From JBAZOY01 sp041648505 (GTDB taxonomy: Bacteria; Desulfobacterota; Syntrophia; Syntrophales; CG2-30-49-12), in contig JBAZOY010000030.1 in NCBI GenBank assembly GCA_041648505.1, forward strand, positions 1 to 28,446: 28,446 nt of DNA, in the 5' to 3' direction. The first letter of the stretch is position 1, and the number at the start of each line of letters is the position of its first letter. Positions 15,644-24,504 of the stretch are shown piece by piece. The position numbers were made by a program, and so were the translations under genes. A model generated the notes under the pieces. That model did not search any database and was not told where the DNA came from. It saw only the letters and a list, made by a program, of their open reading frames with translations.

Positions 15644-16351
15644 CTATTCTGATTCCGTAACTGTTTCCCCTTGCGCTTCCGAAAGGCGGAGATAGAGAGG
15701 TGTAAAGGTGATAAAATTGAGGCTATCGCCATCATTGAATTTTCTTCTTCCCAGCATACCTACTGCGGCTGCGCTGATAAACTGATGATGGTCTGAGGCA
15801 ATAAACGATCCTTCAGGGAGTACCTCCCTTATAAGGGATCTGTATTTTACAGCCCCTTCACCTAAGAATATAATCTCTTTTTCTCTGTCGAGATCCATCA
15901 GGAATTTGTCAATATAAGTAACTACTTCTTTTCCTATCTTTTCCGGTATCCCTTCTTGACCTTCCCTGTAAAGTGCCGTCCACACCCGTTTTTTACCGGC
16001 GTCTAACATGGGGCAGATTATCATTGATGAAGGCAGTATGTTCAAAGAGAGGGCTTCCAGTGTTGAAACGCCGACAACCTGGCTGCCGGTAGCCAGGGCA
16101 AGTCCCTTGACCGTGCTTGCACCAATTCTCAAGCCGGTAAATGAGCCAGGTCCAATTGTACATGCTAGAAGGTCTACCCTGGCTGGTGTTATGCCTGCCA
16201 TCTTAGTGAGATTTTCGATAGCCGGCAGCAACGTTACAGAATGATGCAAGTTTAAGTTTATCAGGACTTCGGACAGGACTGTATCGTCGTCGAGAAGGGC
16301 TATAGAGGCCGTTTTTGTTGAGGTATCAATGGCTAAGGTAAACATCGTCAC
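15644..16351 (-). CDS. tsaB: tRNA threonylcarbamoyladenosine biosynthesis protein TsaB
   Basis: Non-catalytic partner of TsaD in making t6A37 of ANN-decoding tRNAs. The ASKHA-fold opening LAIDTSTKTASIAL and the GPGSFTGLRIGASTVKGLA segment near residue 68 identify it. The 235 residues match the family. The frame opens with GTG 16351, sharing a single base with the rseP stop; an ATG two codons in (16345) is an equally possible start, and neither has a good ribosome-binding site. TsaD and TsaE genes are not in the window. Confidence 0.95.
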   Translation of the reverse strand: MTMFTLAIDTSTKTASIALLDDDTVLSEVLINLNLHHSVTLLPAIENLTKMAGITPARVDLLACTIGPGSFTGLRIGASTVKGLALATGSQVVGVSTLEALSLNILPSSMIICPMLDAGKKRVWTALYREGQEGIPEKIGKEVVTYIDKFLMDLDREKEIIFLGEGAVKYRSLIREVLPEGSFIASDHHQFISAAAVGMLGRRKFNDGDSLNFITFTPLYLRLSEAQGETVTESE

Positions 16352-17451
16352 TATCTGGTGAATATTTTGCCTATGTCGTCAAAGATTTTTAAATTTAACC
16401 TCTCTATGTCGACAAAAAAAACAAACATCATCAAAAGAACAAGGAGGATAATGCCCACCTGTTGAGATCTTTCTTTGATTGTAATATTGATTTCCCTTCC
16501 GGTTATGATTTCAATAGTATAGAAAAATATATGTCCTCCATCCAGAACGGGGATGGGTAAAAGGTTAAGAATCGCGAGATTAACGCTCAACAGAGCCATA
16601 AACATGACAAAGGGTAAAATTCCTTCTTTTGCCTGTGTTCCGGCAATTTGAGCAATCAGGATAGGTCCTCCAAGGTTTTTCGCAGAGACAGAGCCCTTAA
16701 TAATTTTGGCGATACCTATCAGGGTAAGTTTACTGACAAGATATGTTTGTTTAAGGCTTTCCCAGAACGCGGCAATGGGATTCATTCTTTCGGTGACGAT
16801 GTGTGGAGAGGGAGTGACGCCGATTTTATATGAGTTAACCTCCTCACCGAAAACATTTTTTGCCTTTAATAGTTCCGGTCTTACTATGAGAGTTTTTAAT
16901 TTTTGTTCTCTTTTTATTGTAATATTTAATTCTTTCCCTTCGCTCTTGCTTATTATTTCGGCCATCTTTTCCCAGCGGATAACTTCTTTTCCTCCAATGG
17001 CGATAATGCTGTCCCCTTCGGTAATGCCTGCCTTAAAAGCCGGAGAGTCTTTTTGTACTTCTCCGATCTCTGTGGTCAGACGGGGTACACCGGTCATGTA
17101 AACGATGGTGAAGATCAGGATGGCCAAAAGAAAATTAAATACAGGGCCTGCCACCACGATAGCGATTTTTTTTGCCGCAGACTGCTTCAGGAAAGATCTC
17201 TTCTCATCTTCTTCCGGGAGAGTATCCTCTTCCGATTCTCCTAAGAGTTTTACGTACCCTCCGAGGGGTATCAGAGAAATGAGGTATTCTGTTTCACCCC
17301 ATTTTTTCCCGATCAATTTGGGACCAAAGCCTAAAGAAAATTTCAGTACCCCAACCCCTAAAAGTCTGGCTACCAGGAAATGACCAAATTCATGGGCAAA
17401 GATTAGAATACTCAACAAAATGATAACAGATAAGATAGTTGTGCTGTCCAA
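16351..17451 (-). CDS. rseP: Site-2 intramembrane zinc metalloprotease RseP
   Basis: Cleaves membrane-bound anti-sigma factors within the bilayer. The zinc motif HEFGH (His20, Glu21, His24) is in the first membrane helix, a PDZ domain follows (about 125-205), and the third ligand lies in NLLPIPVLDGGH near residue 305. The 366 residues hold four predicted membrane segments; only one PDZ domain is evident, unlike the two of E. coli RseP. The start is TTG 17451 with an AAGGTGG site just upstream. It follows dxr by 12 bases, the usual arrangement with cdsA and uppS upstream. Confidence 0.96.
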   Translation of the reverse strand: MDSTTILSVIILLSILIFAHEFGHFLVARLLGVGVLKFSLGFGPKLIGKKWGETEYLISLIPLGGYVKLLGESEEDTLPEEDEKRSFLKQSAAKKIAIVVAGPVFNFLLAILIFTIVYMTGVPRLTTEIGEVQKDSPAFKAGITEGDSIIAIGGKEVIRWEKMAEIISKSEGKELNITIKREQKLKTLIVRPELLKAKNVFGEEVNSYKIGVTPSPHIVTERMNPIAAFWESLKQTYLVSKLTLIGIAKIIKGSVSAKNLGGPILIAQIAGTQAKEGILPFVMFMALLSVNLAILNLLPIPVLDGGHIFFYTIEIITGREINITIKERSQQVGIILLVLLMMFVFFVDIERLNLKIFDDIGKIFTR

Positions 17452-17463
17452 TTGTCCACCTTT

Positions 17464-18627
17464 TTAGGAAAAGTTTTTTGATATTACCTTCGTTACCTCG
17501 CCTCTTGCCCACGTGTCGGCATCAATAATGTCTCTGAGTGTTGGTGATGCCTTCGATTGATGGGATGAAAGGACTTCTTTTATGACTTTCGGTATATCTG
17601 TAAATTTTATCTGTTCGTCTATAAATACCTTAACGGCTGCTTCGTTTGCCGCGCTTAAGACAGCGGGTAATGTTCCTCCCATCTTTCCGGCATGGCAGGC
17701 GAGTTTAAGATTGGGAAACCTGTCAAAGTCAGGTTCGAAAAACTCAAGGGCGCCAACCTTAAGAAGATCAAGAGACGGTCCTTTGCGATAGATTCTTTCA
17801 GGAAAGGATAGCGCATAGGCTATGGGTATTCTCATATCCGGCACACCGAGACCCGCAATTACAGAGCCGTCAATGTACTCCACCAGGGAGTGGACGATGC
17901 TCTGCGGATGAATCATTACTTGAATCCGATCTATGGGTAGATCAAAAAACCATTTAGCTTCGATAACTTCCAGTCCTTTATTCATCAGCGAGGCAGAATC
18001 AATGGTTATTTTCCCCCCCATCTGCCAGTTAGGATGTTTCATGGCCTGTGAAGGTTTTACCTCTTCCAGTTCTTCTTTGGAAAAATGGAGAAAAGGACCA
18101 CCCGATGCAGTAAGTGTGATATTCTTAATATCCTCTCGTCTGTGACCCACAAGACACTGAAAGATTGCACTGTGTTCGCTATCAACAGGCAATAAATTGA
18201 TTCCTTTCTCAAGGGCCTTTCCTACAAAAATGCTTCCTGCCATGACCATAGCTTCCTTGTTGGCAAGTGCGATATCTTTTCCCGCTTCAATGGCTTCCAT
18301 AGTGGGAATAAGGCCCGCCGAACCGACCATGGCCGACAGAACCATCGTTACCTCTCTCATGGCAGCTACTTCACGGTATCCTTCCTCTCCAAAAAGGATA
18401 TCTGTCCCCAGGGAAGGATTCAGGATTGCTTTAAGCTTTTGGGCATGAGCTTCATCAATAACAGCAACGATCCTAGGCGCGAATTCTTCGATCTGATCTT
18501 TTAACAGGTTCACATTTCGTCCGGCTGCGAGGGCTATGATCTTGAATCGAGAAGGGTTATTTCTTATCACATCTAAGGTACTAACCCCGACGGACCCTGT
18601 GGACCCTAAAACGGCTATATTCTTCAA
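17464..18627 (-). CDS. dxr: 1-deoxy-D-xylulose 5-phosphate reductoisomerase
   Basis: Second enzyme of the MEP isoprenoid pathway, converting DXP to MEP with NADPH. It has the nucleotide-binding GSTGSVG at the N terminus, the NKEAMVMAG segment, the metal-ligand region PVDSEHSAIFQCL, TASGGPF, and the active-site stretch KITIDSASLMNKGLEVIEA. I place the start at TTG 18627 (387 residues): the site GAAGGGG at 18637-18643 is 9 bases upstream and the N terminus then matches the family. A longer frame from TTG 18681 adds 18 residues without a ribosome-binding site. The 151 bases to cdsA hold only a degenerate TCAGAAG/TCAGGAG-type run near 18750-18775. Confidence 0.96.
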   Translation of the reverse strand: MKNIAVLGSTGSVGVSTLDVIRNNPSRFKIIALAAGRNVNLLKDQIEEFAPRIVAVIDEAHAQKLKAILNPSLGTDILFGEEGYREVAAMREVTMVLSAMVGSAGLIPTMEAIEAGKDIALANKEAMVMAGSIFVGKALEKGINLLPVDSEHSAIFQCLVGHRREDIKNITLTASGGPFLHFSKEELEEVKPSQAMKHPNWQMGGKITIDSASLMNKGLEVIEAKWFFDLPIDRIQVMIHPQSIVHSLVEYIDGSVIAGLGVPDMRIPIAYALSFPERIYRKGPSLDLLKVGALEFFEPDFDRFPNLKLACHAGKMGGTLPAVLSAANEAAVKVFIDEQIKFTDIPKVIKEVLSSHQSKASPTLRDIIDADTWARGEVTKVISKNFS

Positions 18628-18636
18628 GGAAAAAAT

Positions 18637-18643
18637 CCCCTTC
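18637..18643 (-). promoter_or_regulatory. Ribosome-binding site deciding the dxr start
   Basis: GAAGGGG on the minus strand, 9 bases before TTG 18627. It supports the shorter dxr product over the upstream TTG at 18681. Confidence 0.6.
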
Positions 18644-18778
18644 AGGAACCAAAAAGCAAACCCGCCAAAGATTATTTTCAAGCAGCAAAAATCATATCCG
18701 TCGTTTTATCCACTTTCCGACGTTGGCGATGATTTTTCACTGTTTCTATTCTGGCTCCTGACTTCTGACTCGTAATGC

Positions 18779-19594
18779 TCACCTGAACACAAAGATGTGG
18801 TAGTAATAAACAAATGGAACAGTAAAGATAAGAGAGTCCAGTCTATCCAGCACCCCTCCATGTCCCGGCATTATAACGCCGGAATCCTTTACACCGTAAG
18901 ACCTTTTAATCAGAGATTCACAGAGATCACCTAATTGTCCGAAAATACCTCCTCCAAAACCCAGTATTACGGCGTGGAGAGGAGAAAGGTCATGGAAAAA
19001 AAATCTTTGGAATAAAACGCATCCCGTAACGGTCCCGGCAAAATACCCCATAGCTCCGGCCAGAGTTTTTCCCGGGCTGATCAGAGGCATCAGCTTCTTT
19101 CCCCCCCATATTCTACCTATATAAAAGGCAGAGGTGTCGCCGGAAAACACAAGAACTAAAATGAAGAAGACCCACAACTTTCCGTTTTCCAGATGACGTA
19201 TCAGGATAAAGTGGGACATCATCAGGGGTATGTACATTGCTCCCAGCACTACTTTGCTGACGGGAGCGAGATCAATAGGACGGTCTTTTATCCGCAGGAG
19301 GAGGATAAAAAAGGCACTCATTACAGCGAAGGTTATAACAGCGAGAACGAGTTGCAGATCTCTGAGGCTTACGGCAAGGAGAATAAAGAGGGCAAAAATT
19401 AACCCTTCTCCCTTTTCCCAGGAGTACCCCGCATCAAAGGCAATATTATTGTATTCTGTGACAGCAACGAGGGTAAAAAGAATAATCAAGATAGAAAATA
19501 CAGACTCTGAACTGTATAATATGAAGGCAAAGAGGACAGGCGCTACTATAACCCCTGTGATCCATCGTTTGATATGGAGGTCCATCCCGTTCAA
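18779..19594 (-). CDS. cdsA: Phosphatidate cytidylyltransferase
   Basis: Makes CDP-diacylglycerol from phosphatidate and CTP, feeding PssA and phosphatidylglycerol synthesis. The polytopic 271-residue protein has the C-terminal signature SLIKRSYGVKDSGVIMPGHGG followed by LDRLDS, with the catalytic acidic and lysine residues. Hydrophobic segments cover most of its length. The frame opens at TTG 19594, whose first bases overlap the uppS stop by four (TTGA); ATG 19585 is an alternative. Coupling to uppS and the following dxr and rseP is the classic envelope cluster. Confidence 0.96.
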   Translation of the reverse strand: MNGMDLHIKRWITGVIVAPVLFAFILYSSESVFSILIILFTLVAVTEYNNIAFDAGYSWEKGEGLIFALFILLAVSLRDLQLVLAVITFAVMSAFFILLLRIKDRPIDLAPVSKVVLGAMYIPLMMSHFILIRHLENGKLWVFFILVLVFSGDTSAFYIGRIWGGKKLMPLISPGKTLAGAMGYFAGTVTGCVLFQRFFFHDLSPLHAVILGFGGGIFGQLGDLCESLIKRSYGVKDSGVIMPGHGGVLDRLDSLIFTVPFVYYYHIFVFR

Positions 19595-20337
19595 CTGTTC
19601 TTTAACTGTTTACTTGTCAAACCAAACCTTCTCTCTCTCGTCTGATATTCGGCAATAGCCTTAAAAAGGTCTTCCCGTCCAAAATCAGGCCACAGGACAT
19701 CGGTGAAATAAAGTTCCGTATAAGCCGTCTGCCAGAGAAGAAAGTTACTCAGCCGATATTCACCACTGGTTCTGATTAACAGGTCGGGGTCAAGTATATG
19801 GGAGGTTTGTAAATAGCCGGAAAACAGTTCTTTTGTTATTTGTTGTGAGACGATCTTACCGGCGTTGCTATCTTCGACTATCTTCTTCACGGTTTCGATA
19901 ATTTCATCTCTTCCTCCGTAACTGAGGGCCAAATTGAGATTCATTTCAGTATTATGAGCCGTTGCATCTATTGTCTGGCGGAGCATGTTTTTCAGGGATT
20001 CTCTTAAGTCATCGATGTTGCCGATTGTTGTCAAACGGATGCCGCTGTCAAGCATTTCTTGAAGTTCTGAATGGAGGAACTCGTCCAGTAAATTCATTAA
20101 TCCCTGCACCTCTTCTCCGGGACGAAGCCAGTTCTCCACGGAAAAGGCATACAGGGTAAGGCATTTTACACCAATTTCCCGGCAGGTCTTCACCGTAACC
20201 CGGACGGCTTCGGCACCTTTCCTGTGTCCGAGTATCCTTCCTAAAGCATGCTTCTCGGCCCATCTGCCATTGCCGTCCATGATAATGGCAATGTGCTGGG
20301 GAAGTTTAGTAAGATCAATGTTTACCATATGAAACAC
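19591..20337 (-). CDS. uppS: Isoprenyl transferase (undecaprenyl diphosphate synthase)
   Basis: Adds isopentenyl units in cis to farnesyl diphosphate, giving the C55 carrier for cell-wall synthesis. The signature HIAIIMDGNGRWAEK has the catalytic Asp21; GVKCLTLYAFSVENW and the C-terminal RTSGEYRLSNF are conserved. At 248 residues it has the normal length. The frame opens at GTG 20337 with an ATG three codons in (20328); no strong ribosome-binding site distinguishes them. It begins 24 bases after frr. Confidence 0.97.
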   Translation of the reverse strand: MFHMVNIDLTKLPQHIAIIMDGNGRWAEKHALGRILGHRKGAEAVRVTVKTCREIGVKCLTLYAFSVENWLRPGEEVQGLMNLLDEFLHSELQEMLDSGIRLTTIGNIDDLRESLKNMLRQTIDATAHNTEMNLNLALSYGGRDEIIETVKKIVEDSNAGKIVSQQITKELFSGYLQTSHILDPDLLIRTSGEYRLSNFLLWQTAYTELYFTDVLWPDFGREDLFKAIAEYQTRERRFGLTSKQLKNS

Positions 20338-20361
20338 GAGGGTATTTTTTCATTTTACCTC

Positions 20362-20919
20362 TCATATCTCCATAATTTCTTTTTCTTTGTCAGCAAGGAT
20401 GCTGTCGGTTTTTTCGATATAATTATCTGTTATCTTCTGAACTTTATCTTGATCGCCGTACAATTCGTCTTCTGATATCTCATTGTCTTTTTTCAGGGAT
20501 TTTAACTGATCATTAGCATCCCTTCTGTTATTCCTGAGATTGATCTTACACTCTTCAGCCATCTTTTTTACAAGCTTTACCAGCTCTTTTCTCCTAACCT
20601 CAGTAAGGGGGGGGATGTTGATACGTATCAACTTCCCGTCACTTGTGGGCATCAATCCCAGATCAGATTTCTGGATAGCTTTTTCAATATTCCCGATGGC
20701 ACTACTGTCCCACGGAGAGATAACGATCAGACGGGCCTCCGGTACGGAAAGGGTGGCAAGCTGGTTCAGCGGTGTGGGGACACCATAGTATTCCACCTTT
20801 ACGCCATCGAGGAGAGCCAGGGATGCTCTTCCCGTCCTCACCCTGTTAAAGGATTTCTCAAGGAGATGAATAGTTTTTACCATATTTTCTTTTAGTTCCT
20901 CGAAAACTAAATCCTTCAT
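20362..20919 (-). CDS. frr: Ribosome recycling factor
   Basis: Splits post-termination ribosomes together with EF-G. The 185-residue protein has the RVRTGRASLALLDG segment of helix 1 and the VEYYGVPTPLNQLATL hinge region, and the standard three-helix bundle plus beta domain length. It lies 7 bases after pyrH, in the near-universal rpsB-tsf-pyrH-frr order. GGGAG lies 11 bases before ATG 20919. Confidence 0.98.
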   Translation of the reverse strand: MKDLVFEELKENMVKTIHLLEKSFNRVRTGRASLALLDGVKVEYYGVPTPLNQLATLSVPEARLIVISPWDSSAIGNIEKAIQKSDLGLMPTSDGKLIRINIPPLTEVRRKELVKLVKKMAEECKINLRNNRRDANDQLKSLKKDNEISEDELYGDQDKVQKITDNYIEKTDSILADKEKEIMEI

Positions 20920-20926
20920 TGATCTT

Positions 20927-21649
20927 TTAACTCCCTACCATAGTTCCTATCGATTGCCCGCAAATCACACGTTTAATATTCCCCTTTTTTTGCATATTAA
21001 AGACTGCAATAGGAAGATTATTATCCCGGCAGAGGGAAATAGCAGTTGCATCCATAACTTTAAGAGATTTTGTCAGCACATCCGTATAACTGATTTTTTT
21101 AAACATCGATGCATCACTGTATCGAGTTGGGTCCTTATCATAAATCCCGTCAACTCTGGTTGCTTTCAGGATAGCTTCGGCCCTTATCTCCATAGCCCTT
21201 AGAGAGGCTGCTGTATCCGTTGTAAAGTAAGGATTACCGGTACCACCGGCGAATATAACAACTCTGCCCTTCTCCAGGTGACGTATCGCCCTTCTCTGGA
21301 TAAATGGTTCTGCAATCTCTTTCATTTCAATGGCCGATTGGACTCTTGTCTTTATACCATGACGTTCGAGGGCGCTCTGGAGGCTGAGGCTGTTTATCAC
21401 CGTAGCAAGCATCCCCATATAATCTGCTGTTGTTCGATCCACGCCTCCGGCTGCGGCTTCCGCCCCGCGAACGATATTGCCTCCTCCCACAACCAGGCCT
21501 AATTGAACGTCCAGAGCAATGACATCTCTGATTTCTCCGGCAATCAAATTGACTACATCAGGATCTATACCTGACGAACGATCCCCCATAAGAGCTTCGC
21601 CGCTCAATTTCAGGAGCACTCTTTTATAAACTGCCTTTTCCGGAGCCAT
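20927..21649 (-). CDS. pyrH: Uridylate kinase (UMP kinase)
   Basis: Phosphorylates UMP to UDP, typically activated by GTP and inhibited by UTP. The amino-acid-kinase fold motifs are LKLSGEALMG (phosphate binding), VGGGNIVRG (UMP/ATP site) and the late TDTAASLRAMEI and TRVDGIYDKDP segments. The 240 residues are normal for the hexameric bacterial enzyme. It follows tsf by 27 bases. Confidence 0.98.
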   Translation of the reverse strand: MAPEKAVYKRVLLKLSGEALMGDRSSGIDPDVVNLIAGEIRDVIALDVQLGLVVGGGNIVRGAEAAAGGVDRTTADYMGMLATVINSLSLQSALERHGIKTRVQSAIEMKEIAEPFIQRRAIRHLEKGRVVIFAGGTGNPYFTTDTAASLRAMEIRAEAILKATRVDGIYDKDPTRYSDASMFKKISYTDVLTKSLKVMDATAISLCRDNNLPIAVFNMQKKGNIKRVICGQSIGTMVGS

Positions 21650-21676
21650 TTTCCGATCGATTTAAATTTCTTATTT

Positions 21677-22273
21677 TTAATCTTCACCGAGCAGGAGGCG
21701 GGTAAATCTCCTGACAATAATATTTTCGCCGGTCCTGGCAATCATATTATTTACCAGTGTCCCAATAGTTACATCAGTATTCTTGACAAACTTCTGCTCT
21801 AACAGACAAACATCCTCGTAGTATTTTTTCAATTTTCCTTCGATAATCTTGTCCAATATCTTTTCCGGTTTTCCCTCGGTAAGAGCCTGCGTTCGATAAA
21901 TCTCCTTTTCCCGATCAAGGACATTGGGAGGGATATCATCGGGCTTCACGTAAGATGGATTCAATGCGGCAATATGCATGGCCAAATCCTTTGCCAGCAC
22001 CTGAAATTCATCGGTTCTGGCGACAAAATCAGTCTCACAATTTATTTCCACCAAGACCCCGATCTTTCCGCCCATATGAATATAATATCCGATAGTGCCC
22101 TCTTTTGCCGCTTTTGAAGATCTCTTGGTAGCAGCAGACATACCTTTTTTCCTCAGATAATCAACGGCCTTATCAAAGTCACCATCAGCTGCAATCATGG
22201 CTTCTTTGCAATCCATCATGCCGGCACCTGTTTTTATCCTCAACTCTTTAACCATAGCAGGTGTAATATTCAA
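21677..22273 (-). CDS. tsf: Translation elongation factor Ts (short form)
   Basis: Guanine-nucleotide exchange factor of EF-Tu. The N-terminal UBA-like domain has LRIKTGAGMMDCKEA, and NCETDFVAR is the key EF-Tu contact segment (Asp-Phe that disrupts the magnesium site). At 198 residues it lacks the second half-repeat and coiled coil of the 283-residue E. coli protein, a common short form. The start is TTG 22273 with a GAGGAGG ribosome-binding site 7 bases upstream, the strongest in the window. It follows rpsB by 22 bases. Confidence 0.98.
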   Translation of the reverse strand: MNITPAMVKELRIKTGAGMMDCKEAMIAADGDFDKAVDYLRKKGMSAATKRSSKAAKEGTIGYYIHMGGKIGVLVEINCETDFVARTDEFQVLAKDLAMHIAALNPSYVKPDDIPPNVLDREKEIYRTQALTEGKPEKILDKIIEGKLKKYYEDVCLLEQKFVKNTDVTIGTLVNNMIARTGENIIVRRFTRLLLGED

Positions 22274-22295
22274 TTTTTACCTCCTCAAAGACTTC

Positions 22296-23129
22296 TTATG
22301 TTGAAGACTGTTCGGTATCACCAGTCTCATCTTTTTCAAAATCAGGTATACCATCTTTCGTCTCCACGCTTTCAGGGACGTCAAGCTCAACATCTTCTTG
22401 AAGATCTTCAGTCCCTTTATCGCTTTCCCTCAGTATAGCTTCTTCGAGGCGTTTCTTTCCCTCAAGAACGGCATCGGCAAACCTTGAAGAAAACAATTTT
22501 ATCGCCCTTATGGCATCATCGTTTCCCGGAATTATATAATCTATTTTTTCGGGGTCACAATTAGTGTCAACAATTGCGACAATAGGTATCTTTAATTTTT
22601 TTGCTTCATTAACGGCAATGGTTTCCCTTTTGGTGTCCACAATAAATACCGCCCCGGGGAGACCTTTGATATTCCTGATACCCCCCAAAACCTTGTCCAG
22701 TTTATCCCTTTCTTTCTGGAGCCTCAAAACCTCCTTTTTGGGGAGGGCCGTGATGTTTTCATCTTCAAACATCTTGTCCAGAGTGTTCAATCTGTCAATA
22801 CTTTTCTTGATAGTGCTGAAGTTGGTAAGCATGCCACCAAGCCATCGCTGATTTACATACGGCATACCGCACCTCGATGTCTCTTCTTTGATCGCTTCCT
22901 GGGACTGCTTTTTTGTGCCCACGAATAAAAGCTCTTTCCCTGATGCTACCACGTCAACGACAAAGTTATACGCGTCTTGAAACATCCCTACTGTTTGCTG
23001 GAGGTCTATGATGTAGATATTATTTCTCGCCCCAAAAATATAAGGCTTCATTCTGGGGTTCCACTTATTCGTCTGGTGCCCAAAATGAACACCCGCCTCC
23101 AGTAATAACTTCATGGAAATATTTGCCAT
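22296..23129 (-). CDS. rpsB: 30S ribosomal protein S2
   Basis: Small-subunit protein needed to bind S1. The opening MANISMKLLLEAGVHFGHQT, QRWLGGMLTNFSTI and VDTNCDP segments are diagnostic. The 277 residues include a C-terminal acidic extension of roughly 45 residues, rich in Glu, Asp, Ser and Thr, beyond the conserved domain. ATG 23129 has GGAGT 6 bases upstream. The 166-base leader contains competing hairpins (23173-23228), fitting autoregulation of the operon, which is known for S2 in other bacteria but is only inferred here. Confidence 0.98.
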   Translation of the reverse strand: MANISMKLLLEAGVHFGHQTNKWNPRMKPYIFGARNNIYIIDLQQTVGMFQDAYNFVVDVVASGKELLFVGTKKQSQEAIKEETSRCGMPYVNQRWLGGMLTNFSTIKKSIDRLNTLDKMFEDENITALPKKEVLRLQKERDKLDKVLGGIRNIKGLPGAVFIVDTKRETIAVNEAKKLKIPIVAIVDTNCDPEKIDYIIPGNDDAIRAIKLFSSRFADAVLEGKKRLEEAILRESDKGTEDLQEDVELDVPESVETKDGIPDFEKDETGDTEQSST

Positions 23130-23172
23130 ACGGTTACTCCTTTAAAGTGTTTTTATCTCCACCCCTGTCTTC

Positions 23173-23228
23173 TTGTCCGGAAACTTTTTAAAATACAAAA
23201 AAAGCAACACCCGGACAATCCAAGAGTG
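23173..23228 (-). promoter_or_regulatory. Alternative hairpins in the argJ-rpsB gap
   Basis: On the minus strand a terminator-like hairpin, CACTC (23228-23224) with GGGTG (23212-23208) and inner GG/CC pairs, is followed four bases later by seven T residues (23203-23197). A competing fold pairs TTGTCCGG (23218-23211) with CCGGACAA (23180-23173), eight bases, with an inner six-base stem CTTTTT/AAAAAG. The two share bases 23211-23218 and cannot form together. It may be argJ's terminator plus an rpsB leader element. No coding sequence is seen in 23130-23295. Confidence 0.45.
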
Positions 23229-23295
23229 TATGAAATTTAAATGCAGCTTGCATGACTAGCATAAAGACATTAAATTATCAACTGAAAAAAATGTT

Positions 23296-24498
23296 TTACG
23301 TGTGATAGTGAGCATTAATCTTGATATAATCGAGAGAAAGATCGGAGGTATATATACTGAATGACTTATTCCCCATACCCAGCTTGATTTTTATTTTAAT
23401 ATCCGGTTTGCTCATTATTTCTGAGAGTCTTTCTTTTTGACCGGCGATACCGCACTCACCGGCAAAAACAGGAATTTCTTCCATGTAGACGCGAACGGCA
23501 GCAGTGGAAATGAGTACTCCAGCGGAACCGGCAGCCGCTACAATCCTACCCCAGTTGGGATCGCCCCCGAAAAAAGCAGTTTTAACCAGATTGGAATTGG
23601 CGATCTTGTAAGCCACCTTCTTTGCATCACCCGTAGATTTTGCTTCCTCGACTACGATTTCAATAAACTTTGTTGCCCCTTCCCCGTCCCTTACCATTGA
23701 TTGGGCAAGATAAGACGCGACATCAAAAAGCATTTCTTTAAAAACGGTCAGATACCTTGACGGTTTTTTGATCGGATTATTTCGGGCAAGGCCGTTGGCC
23801 AGGATAACAGCTGTATCATTGGTACTCATACACCCATCTATCGTTATGGCATTAAAACTTTTGTCTACTGACTGTTTAAAAACAGTGTTTAATGTATAAA
23901 GATCAATATCGGCATCCGTCATAAAAAAGGCAAGCATGGTGGCCATATTGGGCTCTATCATTCCGGCACCTTTGGCAATGCCGCAGATGGTAACTTCTTT
24001 CGAGCCGATGTTTCCTTTACGAAGTGCTATCTTAGGGAATTTATCGGTCGTCATGATCGCCTCTTCGGCATCGGGAATACCGTTTACGTGTAATCCCCCA
24101 ACAAGTCTTTCCAGGCCCGCTTCGATCTTTTTAATAGGAAGTTTGCATCCGATTATACCCGTCGAGGCCACTAAAACAAGCTCATCCCTGATTTTCAGTT
24201 CCCCGGAAGCAGCTTTGGACATGGCCAGGGCATCTTTATACCCTTCTTCCCCGGTGGCTGCATTTGCGTTACCACTGTTGATCAAAATTGCCTGAGCCAT
24301 ACCGGTTTTTACCCTTTTCATATCAAGGAGAACCGGGGCGGCCTTGAAGGAGTTTTTTGTAAATACACCTGCTGCCCTTGCCGGCACTTTTGAAAATATC
24401 AGGGCGAGATCTTTCCTGCTACCATCCTTGATACCTGCATGAATACCGTTAGCTAAAAAACCGGGAGCTGTATATGTCTCTACTTTACTTTCGATCAT
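23296..24498 (-). CDS. argJ: Bifunctional glutamate N-acetyltransferase/ornithine acetyltransferase
   Basis: Transfers acetyl from N-acetylornithine to glutamate, recycling the acetyl group in arginine synthesis; some members also use acetyl-CoA. The proenzyme cleaves itself before a threonine that becomes the nucleophile, here Thr187 in PNMATML. STGIIG (112-117) forms the oxyanion hole, and the C-terminal NAHYHT matches the family's NA-x-Y-x-T end. The 400 residues are normal. ATG 24498 lies 6 bases after the flavoenzyme gene, so the two are co-transcribed. No other arg gene is in the window, so mono- or bifunctionality cannot be judged from context. Confidence 0.96.
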   Translation of the reverse strand: MIESKVETYTAPGFLANGIHAGIKDGSRKDLALIFSKVPARAAGVFTKNSFKAAPVLLDMKRVKTGMAQAILINSGNANAATGEEGYKDALAMSKAASGELKIRDELVLVASTGIIGCKLPIKKIEAGLERLVGGLHVNGIPDAEEAIMTTDKFPKIALRKGNIGSKEVTICGIAKGAGMIEPNMATMLAFFMTDADIDLYTLNTVFKQSVDKSFNAITIDGCMSTNDTAVILANGLARNNPIKKPSRYLTVFKEMLFDVASYLAQSMVRDGEGATKFIEIVVEEAKSTGDAKKVAYKIANSNLVKTAFFGGDPNWGRIVAAAGSAGVLISTAAVRVYMEEIPVFAGECGIAGQKERLSEIMSKPDIKIKIKLGMGNKSFSIYTSDLSLDYIKINAHYHT

Positions 24499-24504
24499 AA
24501 CGTC

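Noticed and set aside
18745..18778. Short TCAGAAG/TCAGGAG-like run between cdsA and dxr
   Set aside because: Too short and degenerate to call a repeat array.
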